64,000 bases of DNA, from NCBI GenBank assembly GCA_016719405.1, contig JADJZE010000005.1:124001-188000 (forward strand), given 5' to 3'. This stretch comes from Candidatus Aalborgicola lynettensis. Its GTDB lineage: Bacteria > Pseudomonadota > Gammaproteobacteria > Burkholderiales > Burkholderiaceae_C. Shown here one piece after another: positions 17,144-25,770 of this stretch (the stretch's first letter is position 1; each line of letters opens with the position of its first letter). The notes beneath the pieces are model-generated. The model was not told the origin of the DNA. It was given only the letters and a program-made list of their open reading frames with translations, and did no database searches. Position numbers and translations under genes: made by a program.

Positions 17144-18238
17144 TCAGCCGTCACCGCCCCCACCCTGCGCCAAGGCCCACTCCACGTGTTCACGCACCAC
17201 GGCATCGGGATGCTCTGCGTGGCACAGCAAGGCCGCGCGCACATCGGTACCACCGCGCAGTGCGTTGCCCAAGGCCACGGCAATGTTGCGCAACCAGCGT
17301 ACGTGACCAATACGGCGAATCGGGCTGCCCTCGGTGCGCGCCAAAAACTCTTCTTCGGTCCAGGCAAACAAATCCGCCAGTTGCTGCCCGCTCAAACCCT
17401 CGCGCGGGTCAAAGTCCGGCAAGGGGCTGCGCTGGGCGAACTTGTTCCAGGGGCACACCAGTTGGCAGTCGTCGCAGCCGTAAATGCGGTTACCAATGAG
17501 TGGTCGCAATTCCAGCGCAATCGACCCTGCATGTTCAATCGTCAGGTACGAAATGCAGCGCCGCGCATCCAGCCGGTGCGGCGCCACAATGGCCTGGGTG
17601 GGGCACACGTCGATGCAGGCGGTGCAACTGCCGCAATGCGCCTGCACCGGCGCACTGGGGGGCAGCGCCGTATCGACATAAATCTCCCCCAGGAAGAACA
17701 TCGAACCCGCCTCGCGGTTGAGCAACAGGGTGTGTTTGCCGCGCCAGCCCTGGCCGCTGCGCGCTGCCAGTTCGGCCTCCAACACCGGGGCCGAGTCGGC
17801 AAACACCCGGTGGCCAAAGGGGCCAATGGCTGCCGCAATGCGGTCGCTGAGTTTTTGCAGGCGGCTGCGCAGCACCTTGTGGTAATCGCGCCCCCGGGCG
17901 TACACCGACACAATGCCTTCACCGGGATTTTGCAAACGGTCCAACTCCCGCGCCGTCCAGCCCTCGGGCGTGGTGCGGGGCAGGTAGTCCATGCGCGCGG
18001 TTATCACGCTCAGCGTGCCCGGCACCAGCTCCGCCGGGCGGGCGCGTTTAAGGCCGTGGCTGGCCATGTAGCCCATGTCACCGTGGAAACCGCGCGACAA
18101 CCAGGCACTCAAACCGGCCTCGGCGGACGACAAATCCACGCCCGCCACGCCTATTTGAGAGAATCCCAACTCCCGGGCCCACGCCTGTATTTGCGAAACC
18201 AGTTGGTTGCCTTCGAATTGCGTGTTGTTGATCGTCAC
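17144..18238 (-). CDS. queG: Epoxyqueuosine reductase
   Basis: Cobalamin-dependent enzyme that reduces epoxyqueuosine in tRNA to queuosine. The 364-residue protein has SQIGVAGVDLS near its N-terminus and two ferredoxin-type clusters: CGSCTACIDVCPTQAI and YGCDDCQLVCPWNKFA. The C-terminal HEAT-like part (IRRIGHVRWLRNIAVALGNA) binds tRNA. Start taken as GTG at 18238 (VTINNTQFEGNQLVSQIQAW), since no nearer ATG fits the family N-terminus. It is divergent from tsaE with starts that may overlap. With queE and queD 8 kb away it shows that the organism makes queuosine de novo. Confidence 0.92.
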   Translation of the reverse strand: MTINNTQFEGNQLVSQIQAWARELGFSQIGVAGVDLSSAEAGLSAWLSRGFHGDMGYMASHGLKRARPAELVPGTLSVITARMDYLPRTTPEGWTARELDRLQNPGEGIVSVYARGRDYHKVLRSRLQKLSDRIAAAIGPFGHRVFADSAPVLEAELAARSGQGWRGKHTLLLNREAGSMFFLGEIYVDTALPPSAPVQAHCGSCTACIDVCPTQAIVAPHRLDARRCISYLTIEHAGSIALELRPLIGNRIYGCDDCQLVCPWNKFAQRSPLPDFDPREGLSGQQLADLFAWTEEEFLARTEGSPIRRIGHVRWLRNIAVALGNALRGGTDVRAALLCHAEHPDAVVREHVEWALAQGGGGDG

Positions 18239-18733
18239 CCCCCGATTGTAAAAACCCTCAGCTGGGCCAACGAGGACGCCACGCAGGCATTCGCGCAGGC
18301 GCTGGCCCAATGCCCGGCCATAGTCCAGGCGTTCATTGCACTGCATGGCGATTTGGGTGCCGGCAAAACCACGCTGGTGCGCCACCTGCTGCGGGCCATG
18401 GGCGAGACCGGCCGCATCAAAAGCCCCACCTACGCCGTGGTGGAGCCGTATGAATTGCCCACCGCCAACGTGTGGCATTTTGACTTTTACCGTTTTGCCG
18501 ACCCGCGGGAATGGGAGGATGCCGGTTTTAGGGACATCTTCGCCAGCCCCGGCCTCAAACTGGCCGAATGGCCCGAAAAGGCCGAACCCGTGTTGCCCGT
18601 GGCCGACCTGGACATTGCCCTGGTGGCCGAGTCCGAAACACAGCGCCAGGCGACGCTCACCGCCCGCACCCCAACCGGGGCGGCCTTGCTGCAAGCGGTG
18701 CTGGGGAATCAAGGGACGGGGGAAAGCCCGTGA
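18218..18733 (+). CDS. tsaE: tRNA threonylcarbamoyladenosine biosynthesis ATPase
   Basis: P-loop ATPase of the t6A pathway. The Walker A motif is HGDLGAGKTTLVRHLL, followed by the signature SPTYAVVEPYE and HFDFYRFADPREWEDAG. KLAEWPEKAEPVLP is the usual strand near the end. The start is uncertain: the family N-terminus (KTLSWANEDATQAFA) has no ATG before it. The only common start codon in range is TTG at 18218, which would overlap queG by 21 bases; ATT at 18245 is another option. The stop overlaps the amiC start (GTGA), so tsaE and amiC form a coupled pair, a common bacterial arrangement. Confidence 0.88.
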   Translation: MRVVDRHPPIVKTLSWANEDATQAFAQALAQCPAIVQAFIALHGDLGAGKTTLVRHLLRAMGETGRIKSPTYAVVEPYELPTANVWHFDFYRFADPREWEDAGFRDIFASPGLKLAEWPEKAEPVLPVADLDIALVAESETQRQATLTARTPTGAALLQAVLGNQGTGESP

Positions 18734-20223
18734 AACGGCGCAACCTGCTCCAGTTCGGTGCCGTCGCCCTGACACTGGGCGTGGCGCACCTGGCCCGTGG
18801 CGCCACCATTCTGACGGTGCGGGTGTGGCCCGCCCCCGACTATTCGCGCGTGACCATCGAATCCGACGCCGCCCTGGTGGTCACACCCCAGTTTGTTCCC
18901 AGCCCGCCCCGCCTGGCGGTCGATATTGCCGGTATCACCCTGAACCCGGCGCTCAAGGAACTGGTCGCCAAGGTGCAGGCCGACGACCCCAACATCGCCG
19001 GTATCCGGGTCGGGCAATTTGCCCCCGACGTGGTGCGCCTGGTGATCGACCTCAAACAACCCATTGCGCCACAGGTCTTCAGCCTGCCACCGGTGGCAGC
19101 CTACCAGCACCGGCTGGTGTTTGACCTTTATCCACTGGTCGAGACGGACCCCTTGCAAGCCCTGATTGCCCAGCGCCTGCTGGCTTCTGCTCCGGCACCT
19201 GCACCTACCCCGCCCGCAACTGGAACTGCATCGGCGATCTCCACTGCCAGCGGCACCGACCCGTTGGGTGAACTGATTGCCCAAAAAATCCTTCCCGCGC
19301 CGAAAAATGCTACAAAATCAGTAGCTGCTTCCGCACGTCCAGCAAGCGCAAATGGCCAAATTGACCATCAAGCGCAACAGCCCGCGCCCACCAGCGCTGG
19401 CGCTGCAAGTTCTGCGCCATCGTCTGTAGCCTTGTCCGGTGCTTCGTCTGGCATCGCCCCTGCCAACCCTGCCGCCGCAGCCTTGCCGAGCGCTACCGAG
19501 CGCCTGATCATCATTGCGCTGGACGCCGGCCACGGCGGTGAAGACCCCGGCGCCATCGGCCCGGGCGGTACGCGCGAAAAAGACGTGGTGCTACGCCTGG
19601 CGCACCTGCTGCGCGAGCGCATCAACGCCACCACGGTCAACGGCAATCCGATGCGCGCTTTTCTGACCCGCGACGGCGACTTCTTTGTGCCGCTGCATGT
19701 GCGGGTACAAAAGGCACGCCGGGTGCAGGCCGACTTGTTTGTCAGCCTGCACGCCGACGCATTTTTCACACCCGACCCGCAGGGTGCCAGCGTGTTTGCG
19801 CTGAGCCAGGGCGGGGCATCGAGCAGTGCGGCGCGCTGGATGGCGGCCAAGGAAAACAAAGCCGACCAGATTGGTGGCATCAACATCAAAGCCAAGGATG
19901 CTTCGGTACTGCGCGCCCTGCTGGACATGAGCACCACCGCGCAGATCAACGACAGCCTCAAACTCGGCAAAACACTGCTGGGCGAGATTGGCCGCGTCGG
20001 CAAACTGCATAAGGCACGGGTCGAGCAAGCGTCGTTTGCAGTGCTCAAAGCGCCCGACATTCCCAGCGTGCTGGTGGAGGCGGCGTTCATCAGCAACCCC
20101 ACGGAAGAGGCCAAACTCAACAGCGACGCCTACCAAAACCAGCTGGCCGACGCGCTGATGCGCGGCATTGCGGGCTACTTCGCCAAAAACCCGCCGCTGG
20201 CGCGCAACCGCACTTCGGGCTAG
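18730..20223 (+). CDS. amiC: N-acetylmuramoyl-L-alanine amidase, AmiC type
   Basis: Periplasmic zinc amidase that splits septal murein. The 497-residue precursor starts at GTG 18730 with KRRNLLQFGAVALTLG, a twin-arginine export signal as in E. coli AmiA/AmiC. An AMIN domain (about 28-135) targets the division site. A long A/P/T/S-rich linker (about 150-255) separates it from the catalytic Amidase_3 domain: IIALDAGHGGEDPGAIG, the conserved Glu in GTREKDVVLRLA, FVSLHADAF, and the second Glu in SVLVEAAFISNP. The linker contains a dispersed repeat read through in frame (about residues 191-214, NATKSVAASARPASANGQID). Confidence 0.93.
   Translation: MKRRNLLQFGAVALTLGVAHLARGATILTVRVWPAPDYSRVTIESDAALVVTPQFVPSPPRLAVDIAGITLNPALKELVAKVQADDPNIAGIRVGQFAPDVVRLVIDLKQPIAPQVFSLPPVAAYQHRLVFDLYPLVETDPLQALIAQRLLASAPAPAPTPPATGTASAISTASGTDPLGELIAQKILPAPKNATKSVAASARPASANGQIDHQAQQPAPTSAGAASSAPSSVALSGASSGIAPANPAAAALPSATERLIIIALDAGHGGEDPGAIGPGGTREKDVVLRLAHLLRERINATTVNGNPMRAFLTRDGDFFVPLHVRVQKARRVQADLFVSLHADAFFTPDPQGASVFALSQGGASSSAARWMAAKENKADQIGGINIKAKDASVLRALLDMSTTAQINDSLKLGKTLLGEIGRVGKLHKARVEQASFAVLKAPDIPSVLVEAAFISNPTEEAKLNSDAYQNQLADALMRGIAGYFAKNPPLARNRTSG
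19303..19371 (+). repeat. Dispersed palindromic repeat, copy C, inside amiC
   Basis: ATGCTACAAAATCAGTAGCT is followed by GCTTCCGCACGTCCAGCAAG and CGCAAATGGCCAAATTGACC. It differs from copy A by few changes, yet lies wholly within the amiC linker and keeps the frame open. Confidence 0.75.
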
Positions 20224-20299
20224 CGCGCTGGGCACCTTTGCACTAGAGTGCAGCAGTGCATCCATTGTGGGTGGCACCCCCTCTTTTAGGAGCATGACT

Positions 20300-21019
20300 A
20301 TGAATCGCTGGACTCTGTTGCGCACTGTGATGGCCGGGTTACTTTCAAGCTCGGCGTGGGCTGGTAGCTTCACGGTGGGCGTGGAAGGAACCGACTACAT
20401 GCCCATTTCCAAGGGTGATAGTGCCGCCTATTCAGGCTACGCCAAAGACCTGCTCGATGCGTTCGGCGCCAAGAACGGCCACACTTTTACCTACAAACCC
20501 ATGCCGGTAGCGCGACTGTGGGACGAGTTTCTGGTGCAAAAAAGTCTGGATCTCAGGTTTCCAGACAATGCGTACTGGAATAACGATGCAAAGAAAGGAC
20601 TCAAAATCACCTACAGCTACGCCTGGTCGCGCCGCGGAAGGGCTGTTGGTGACACCCCCAACAACAAAACCAGCGTAGCCAAAATCGTCACCATGCGGGT
20701 TCCCCCTACCCTACTTCGATCAAATCAAGGAAAACAAGGTCACGCTGGCGAAGTCAACACCGCCAGCGGCTATCAACATGGTCGAGGCCGGTCGTGTGGA
20801 CGGTGTGTACCTCGGGGTGATGGCCGGCAACTACATCATGGCCGAGGTCATGAAAAAACCCGGTCTGCTGGTCTACAACGACAAGTTGCCACATTCCAAA
20901 AACGACTTCTCCCTGTCGTCCATCTCCCACCCCGAAGTGGTTCAACAGATGAATGCGTTCCTGGTCAAGGAAAAAGACACAGTCGCCAAACTCAAAGCCA
21001 GTACAGGATTGTTGAATAG
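20300..21019 (+). pseudogene. Periplasmic solute-binding protein (SBP_bac_3-like), frameshifted
   Basis: The start at 20300 rather than 20294 is set by AGGAG at 20288-20292, seven bases upstream. MNRWTLLRTVMAGLLSSSAWA is a Sec signal peptide; the rest (FTVGVEGTDYMPISKG, YAKDLLDAFGAKNGHTFTYK) resembles family 3 solute-binding proteins. After VAKIVTMRV the frame breaks at the C-run 20702-20706. Removing one C restores VPLPYFDQIKENKVTLAKS and then NMVEAGRVDGVYLGVMAGNY to LKASTGLL. A second small change near the end hides the original stop; a TAG at 21017-21019 in the first frame is the likely end. No transporter subunits are adjacent, so the ligand is unknown. Confidence 0.72.
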
Positions 21020-21049
21020 GTCGCCACACAGCCGCGAGCGGCAGGCGCG

Positions 21050-21694
21050 TCAGAATTGGTTTTTTCTGCGCGCCTTCCAGGCACCAAACATGATGACCAG
21101 CCCTGGAATCAAAATCATGGCCCAGATGATCTTGTCGAGATGCGTCTTCACGAACGGGATATTGCCGAAGAAATACCCCACCGTGACGATGCCCCCCACC
21201 CACAGCACGCCACCCACCACGTTAAATAGGGTGAATCGGGTGCGCGGCATCTCCGCCACGCCCGCCACAAACGGTGCAAAGGTACGCAAAAAAGGCATAA
21301 AGCGCGCTGCCACGATGGTGATTCCACCGTATTTTTCGTAAAACGCGTGGGCCGCATCAAACGCGGCTTTGTTGAACAAACGAGAGTTTTCCCATTTGAA
21401 AACCTTGGGCCCCAAGTAGCGTCCGATGGTGAAATTGCTCTGGTCACCCAAAATGGCCGCCACCAACAGCAGCCCCACCGACAAGGAGTAGTCCATCAGC
21501 CCTACACCACACATGGCGCCCACCACAAACAACAGCGAATCGCCGGGCAAAAACGGCATCACCACCACCCCGGTCTCGACAAAAATCACCACGAACAGCA
21601 GGGCATACACCCACACGCCATATGTGGTGACAAACACCTCCAGGTGCTTGTCCACGTGCAGTATGAAGTCAATCAGGTAGTTAATAAGTTCCAT
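21050..21694 (-). CDS. DedA family membrane protein
   Basis: VTT/DedA-domain inner-membrane protein of 214 residues, a family linked to lipid scrambling, envelope homeostasis and proton-dependent functions. Visible family motifs: FVVIFVETGVVVMPFLPGDS in the first re-entrant region, DQSNFTIGRYLGPKVF, and FYEKYGGITIVAARFMPFLRTFAPFVAG with the conserved arginines. Four to five membrane segments. It is convergent with the solute-binding protein gene, with 30 bases between, and divergent from the acyl-CoA dehydrogenase gene. The C-terminus KARRKNQF is positively charged, so probably cytoplasmic. Confidence 0.9.
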   Translation of the reverse strand: MELINYLIDFILHVDKHLEVFVTTYGVWVYALLFVVIFVETGVVVMPFLPGDSLLFVVGAMCGVGLMDYSLSVGLLLVAAILGDQSNFTIGRYLGPKVFKWENSRLFNKAAFDAAHAFYEKYGGITIVAARFMPFLRTFAPFVAGVAEMPRTRFTLFNVVGGVLWVGGIVTVGYFFGNIPFVKTHLDKIIWAMILIPGLVIMFGAWKARRKNQF

Positions 21695-21800
21695 AGGGCT
21701 GGATTATCCCTTCGCCAGAGGCACGGATCGACCCAGAGCGTGGCTGGCGCCAGGTGCCGATGAGGGTAATCCACTACCCGGCGCCGACTATGATGCGCGG

Positions 21801-21816
21801 CACACACCGGTGTGTG
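21801..21816. promoter_or_regulatory. Perfect 16-base palindrome upstream of the acyl-CoA dehydrogenase gene
   Basis: CACACACCGGTGTGTG is self-complementary along its full length and lies 40 bases before the ATG at 21857, within the 162-base divergent promoter region shared with dedA. Its size and position fit a dimeric repressor operator. It does not match a regulator site I can name. Confidence 0.4.
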
Positions 21817-21856
21817 TCCTGGTTTGGTACCACTACAACGACCCTTGGAGACAAAA

Positions 21857-23571
21857 ATGCTACTGCTCAATCCGCGCAACCTGACGCGCAACTATCCCGA
21901 CGCACGCTCGCGCGAGATCATGGAAAAAACCGTCGCCTTCTTCGAAAAGAAGGGATTAACCAAGCTGAAGGAAGACTTCAACGGTGCCGTCTGGTATGCC
22001 GACTTTCTGGAATTTTGCAAGGCTGAAGGCATCTTCTCCTCCATGATGACGCCCGCCTCCATGGCCAAAGAAGGCGAACAAGCGGCCTGGGACACCTGGC
22101 GCGTGTGCGGGTTTGCCGAGATTTTGGGCTTTTACGGCCTGTGCTACTGGTACACCTACCAGGTGTCGGTCTTGGGCATTGGCCCGATCTGGATGAGCAA
22201 CAACCAGGGCGCCAAAGCCAAAGCCAAGCAGTTGCTGGACCAGGGCGAAATTTTTGCCTTTGGCCTGTCAGAAAAAGAGCACGGGGCCGACATTTATTCG
22301 TCCGACATGGTCGTCACCAAACTGCCTGACGGCAGCTACAAAGCCACCGGCGGCAAGTACTACATTGGCAACGCCAACAAGGCGGCCATGGTGTCCACCT
22401 TTGGCAAAATGGCCGATGGCGGCGAGAACGCCGGGCAGTACATTTTCTTTGTGGCCGATTCCCGCCGCCCCGACTACAAACTGGTCAAAAACACGGTCTA
22501 CAGCCAAAACTATGTGGCCGAATACCGCCTTGAGGACTACACCTTCACCGAGGCCGACGTGCTGCACCACGGCGACGACGCCTGGAACGCGGCGCTCAAC
22601 ACCATCAACGTCGGCAAATACAACCTGGGCTGGGCCTCCATTGGCATTGCACCCACTCCTACTACGAGGCCATTGACCACGCCGCCAACCGCCACCTGTA
22701 CGGCAAAACCGTCACCGACTTCCCGCATGTGCGCCAGCTGTTTGTGGATGCCTACACGCGCCTGCTGTCCATGAAACTGTTCGCCCTGCGCGCGGCCGAC
22801 TACATGAAGACCGCCAACGCCGAAGACCGCCGGTACCTGCTGTTCAACCCCATGGTGAAAATGAAGGTCACCACCCAGGGCGAAGAGGTCATCAACCTGC
22901 TGTGGGATGTGATTGCCGCCAAAGGCTTTGAGAAGGAATCGTATTTTGCGATGGCCGCGCAGGACATTCGCTGCCTGCCCAAGCTGGAGGGCACGGTGCA
23001 TGTAAACATGGCCTTGATCATCAAGTTCATGCCCAACTACTTCTTCTTCCCTGCCACCTACCCCGAAGTGGCGCGCCGCGATGACGGCGCGAACGACGAC
23101 TTCCTGTTCAACCAAGGCCCCACCAAAGGCCTGGGCAAGATCAAGTTCCACGACTACCGTATTGCCTACGACAGCTACGACCTGCCCAACCTGAGTGTAT
23201 TCAAAGAGCAGATTGCACTGTTCCGCGAAATGCTGATGAAGACCCCGCCCACGACTGAGCAGCAAACCGACATTGACTTCTTGCTCACTGCCGGTGAAAT
23301 GTTCACCCTGGTGGTGTACGGCCAGCTGGTGCTGGAAAACGCCAAAATTTACGGTGTGGCCACCGAAGTGATCGACCAGATTTTTGACTTCATGGTGCGC
23401 GACTTCTCCAAATTTGCGCTGCAACTGCACTCCAAACCCAGCAGCACACCCGCGCAAATGGAACAGTGCATGAAGATTCTCAGGAAACCGGTGGTCGACG
23501 CCACCCGTTACAACACGGTGTGGGAGCAGCATGCACTGGGCATGAAAGACCAGTACCGCATGCCCCGGTAG
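21857..23571 (+). pseudogene. Acyl-CoA dehydrogenase (FadE-like), one-base deletion
   Basis: FAD-dependent acyl-CoA dehydrogenase of about 571 residues once the frame is repaired. GGAGA lies six bases before the ATG. N-terminal helices end in FAFGLSEKEHGADIYSSDMV, the flavin/substrate motif, then YKATGGKYYIGNANKA. In GWASIGIA the frame breaks at about 22650: restoring one A gives ATHSYYEAIDHAANRHLYGK and continues with VTDFPHVRQLFVDAYTRLLS to the end. The C-terminal part lists helices typical of longer dehydrogenases. It probably starts beta-oxidation of a fatty or aryl-alkyl acyl-CoA; the chain length is not evident. A FabR-like regulator lies 1.5 kb downstream. Confidence 0.82.
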
Positions 23572-23628
23572 TTCCCGGTCACCCAAAGGGGCGGTCGGGG
23601 TCCGCTACGGACCGCCCCGCGCCGCCCG

Positions 23629-24887
23629 TCAGGGGGCCGGATCGGCGTCAGGCAGGCGAACGGTATTGTTCACGCTGAACTGGTAATCCTTGAAGATATG
23701 CTCGGCGCTGGGTTCGATGTAACTGCCATCGGCCAACTTGTGCGTGGTGTCCTTCAGTCGGTGCGTCAGCGCCCCGCAGGTCCAGCAGTTGTAGTTGCGC
23801 ATGTGGGTGCACAGGCAGGTTTTGTCGATTACCGAAATGTTCTTGCCATCCGGGTGCAGCGCCAGCTGCGTGTTATAGGCGTCGATGTAGGCGCATTTAC
23901 CGCTGCCGTCGAGCAAATAGCCATAGGCTTCGCAGTTGGGGCGAATGCCCGAGCCAATGGCCGGCGTGCTGCGCAGCATGCGCATGGGGTAGCCCGTGGG
24001 GGACACGGTGTTGACAATGATGTCTTCCTCGCTGGCCTTGAAGTATTCCTGCTTCACTTTCGACGGTAGCCCGCACTCCTGGGCCACGGTAAAGCGGGTG
24101 GCCACCTGCACGGCCGCCGCACCGTTTTGCAAAAGGCTACCGCGTCGCTGCCGGTAAAAATGCCCCCGGCCGCAATCAGCGGAATATCAAGCTGTTCGGT
24201 TTTCAGGAACTGCGCCACCTCGGCCACGATGGTGGCCAGGTCGTACTGCGCCCAGTCCAGTCCAAAACCCAGGTGCCCACCGGCCAGCGGGCCTTCGATC
24301 ACCACAAAGTCGGGCAAGCGTTCCAGCCGCGCCGTTTTGCGCAAAAACAGCTGCAAGGCACGCACCGAGGAGACGATGATGCCCAGCTTGGCATCCCTGA
24401 AACGCGGGTTTTCGGCCATGAGGGCGAACGAGCCCAGGTGCAACCCGGCACTCAGGGTAATGCCATCAATACCCGCATCCAGCGCCGCATTCAGGCGCAC
24501 TTTGAGCGTGTCGCGTGCGGCATTCATGGTGAGCTTTTCCATGATGTTGACAAACACCATGCCGCTGCCCCGCTTGGCTTCCATGGTTTTACCCACGTGC
24601 AGTTGGGTGGCTTCGGCCAGATGACCCAAGTCGAACTGGATGATGCTTTTATCGGAGTTATCGACGTTGTGCTTGTAAAAGCGCGTTTTGCCTTTGATGA
24701 AGGCGGTATCGAACCGCCGGTCGGCCACGTCGTGGATCAGGGCGTCGGAGATGTGGCCAACGCCGCCCAGGCGCGCCGCCTCCAGGGCCAGCTCGGCGGT
24801 AGAAATATCCACCCCCATGCCGCCGATGACGATGGGCACCAACTCGTGGTGGCCGAACTTCAGGCGAAAGTCATCCGTGCATTTCAT
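23629..24887 (-). pseudogene. Nitronate monooxygenase family protein, one-base deletion
   Basis: FMN TIM-barrel of the 2-nitropropane dioxygenase family, about 419 residues. The start at 24887 gives MKCTDDFRLKFGHHELVPIV and IGGMGVDISTAELALEAARL, the usual N-terminus. GPLAGGHLGFGLDWAQYD and IPLIAAGGIFTGSDAVAF are the phosphate-binding loops. At the A-run 24131-24134 one base is missing; adding it gives LQNGAAAVQVATRFTVAQEC. The C-terminal 110 residues are unusual, with clustered cysteines (NCEAY, KCAY, KTCLCTHM, YNCWTCGAL) that could hold a metal or iron-sulfur site. The gene is divergent from fabR. Confidence 0.8.
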
Positions 24888-24999
24888 GATGCGGTCCTGT
24901 TGGCTTGGAGCGCGGCGGGCCCGGCAGACCCCAAGCACCGCCAGCACCGCATCCCCGAAAAAATAGATCGCCAGTATACCGCAAGCGCACATTCATCTA

Positions 25000-25011
25000 T
25001 ACACTTGTGCA
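25000..25011. promoter_or_regulatory. Candidate FabR-type operator between the NMO gene and fabR
   Basis: TACACTTGTGCA contains TACA-N2-TGT, the core of the E. coli FabR dyad (GTACA-N2-TGTNC). It lies 57 bases before the ATG at 25068, in the divergent intergenic region. One half-site position differs from the consensus. Motif and position are the only support. Confidence 0.35.
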
Positions 25012-25067
25012 CTAATTAAAATGACCTGCGGTGGTGCATGCACCGCCGCACTGCAACCCAAGCCTTC

Positions 25068-25760
25068 ATGCCGCCCCGTTCTCCCCATTCCTACCCCTCG
25101 GCAGCGGGCCGAAAACCCGTTATCTCGCGTGATGACGTGATTGCAGCCGCCCTGACGCTGCTGGAGCCGCACCGCAGCGTGTCCTCGCTGAGCCTGCGCG
25201 AAGTGGCTCGCCAGGCGGGCATTGCGCCCAACAGCTTTTACCGCCAGTTCCGCGACATGGACGAGCTGGCCCTGGCCTTGATCGACCGCGCCGGCAGCTC
25301 CCTGCGCGAAGTCATAGGCGCCGCACGCCAGCGGGCCCTGACACAGCGCAGCGTGGTGCGCGCCTCGGTAGAGGTGTTTATGCAGCAACTGCGCAGCGAC
25401 GACCGCCTGCTGCACGTCCTGCTGCGCGAAGGCACGCTGGGCTCCAACGCTTTCAAACACGCGGTGGACCAACAGCTCAACTACTTTGAAGAAGAATTGC
25501 GCCTGGACCTGATTCGCCTGGCAGAGATTCAGAAAACCGGCCTGCACGAGCCGGCCATCACCGCCAAAGCCATCACCCGCCTGGTGTTTGCAATGGGTGC
25601 CACTGCCATCAACCTGCCCGATGAACAGTTGCCCGCACTGGCCGAACAGCTGGTGGTGATGGTGCGCACGATTCTGGTGGGCACCCAAACCCTCGCGCGC
25701 AACCCGTCGTTGGCCGACATTGACCGCCCACCCGCGCAAAGGGGACGTGTCGCCGCCTAA
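25068..25760 (+). CDS. fabR: TetR-family regulator, FabR-like
   Basis: Repressor of unsaturated fatty acid synthesis in E. coli. The DNA-binding half AGRKPVISRDDVIAAALTLL, LSLREVARQAGIAPNSFYRQ and FRDMDELALALIDRAG matches FabR closely, including the wing-like start GRK. The ATG at 25068 is preferred because the family begins shortly before GRK; an ATG at 25038 is in the same frame. The C-terminal half (about 90-220) is the helical ligand domain. Neighbouring acyl-CoA dehydrogenase and flavin oxidoreductase genes suggest lipid-linked control, which is an inference. The stop is ten bases before the mutL start. Confidence 0.82.
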   Translation: MPPRSPHSYPSAAGRKPVISRDDVIAAALTLLEPHRSVSSLSLREVARQAGIAPNSFYRQFRDMDELALALIDRAGSSLREVIGAARQRALTQRSVVRASVEVFMQQLRSDDRLLHVLLREGTLGSNAFKHAVDQQLNYFEEELRLDLIRLAEIQKTGLHEPAITAKAITRLVFAMGATAINLPDEQLPALAEQLVVMVRTILVGTQTLARNPSLADIDRPPAQRGRVAA

Positions 25761-25770
25761 AATCGGGCGG

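Noticed and set aside
17186..18217. A long N-terminal extension of TsaE
   Set aside because: The upstream part is antisense to queG and shows no domain; TsaE normally begins a few residues before KTLSWANEDA.
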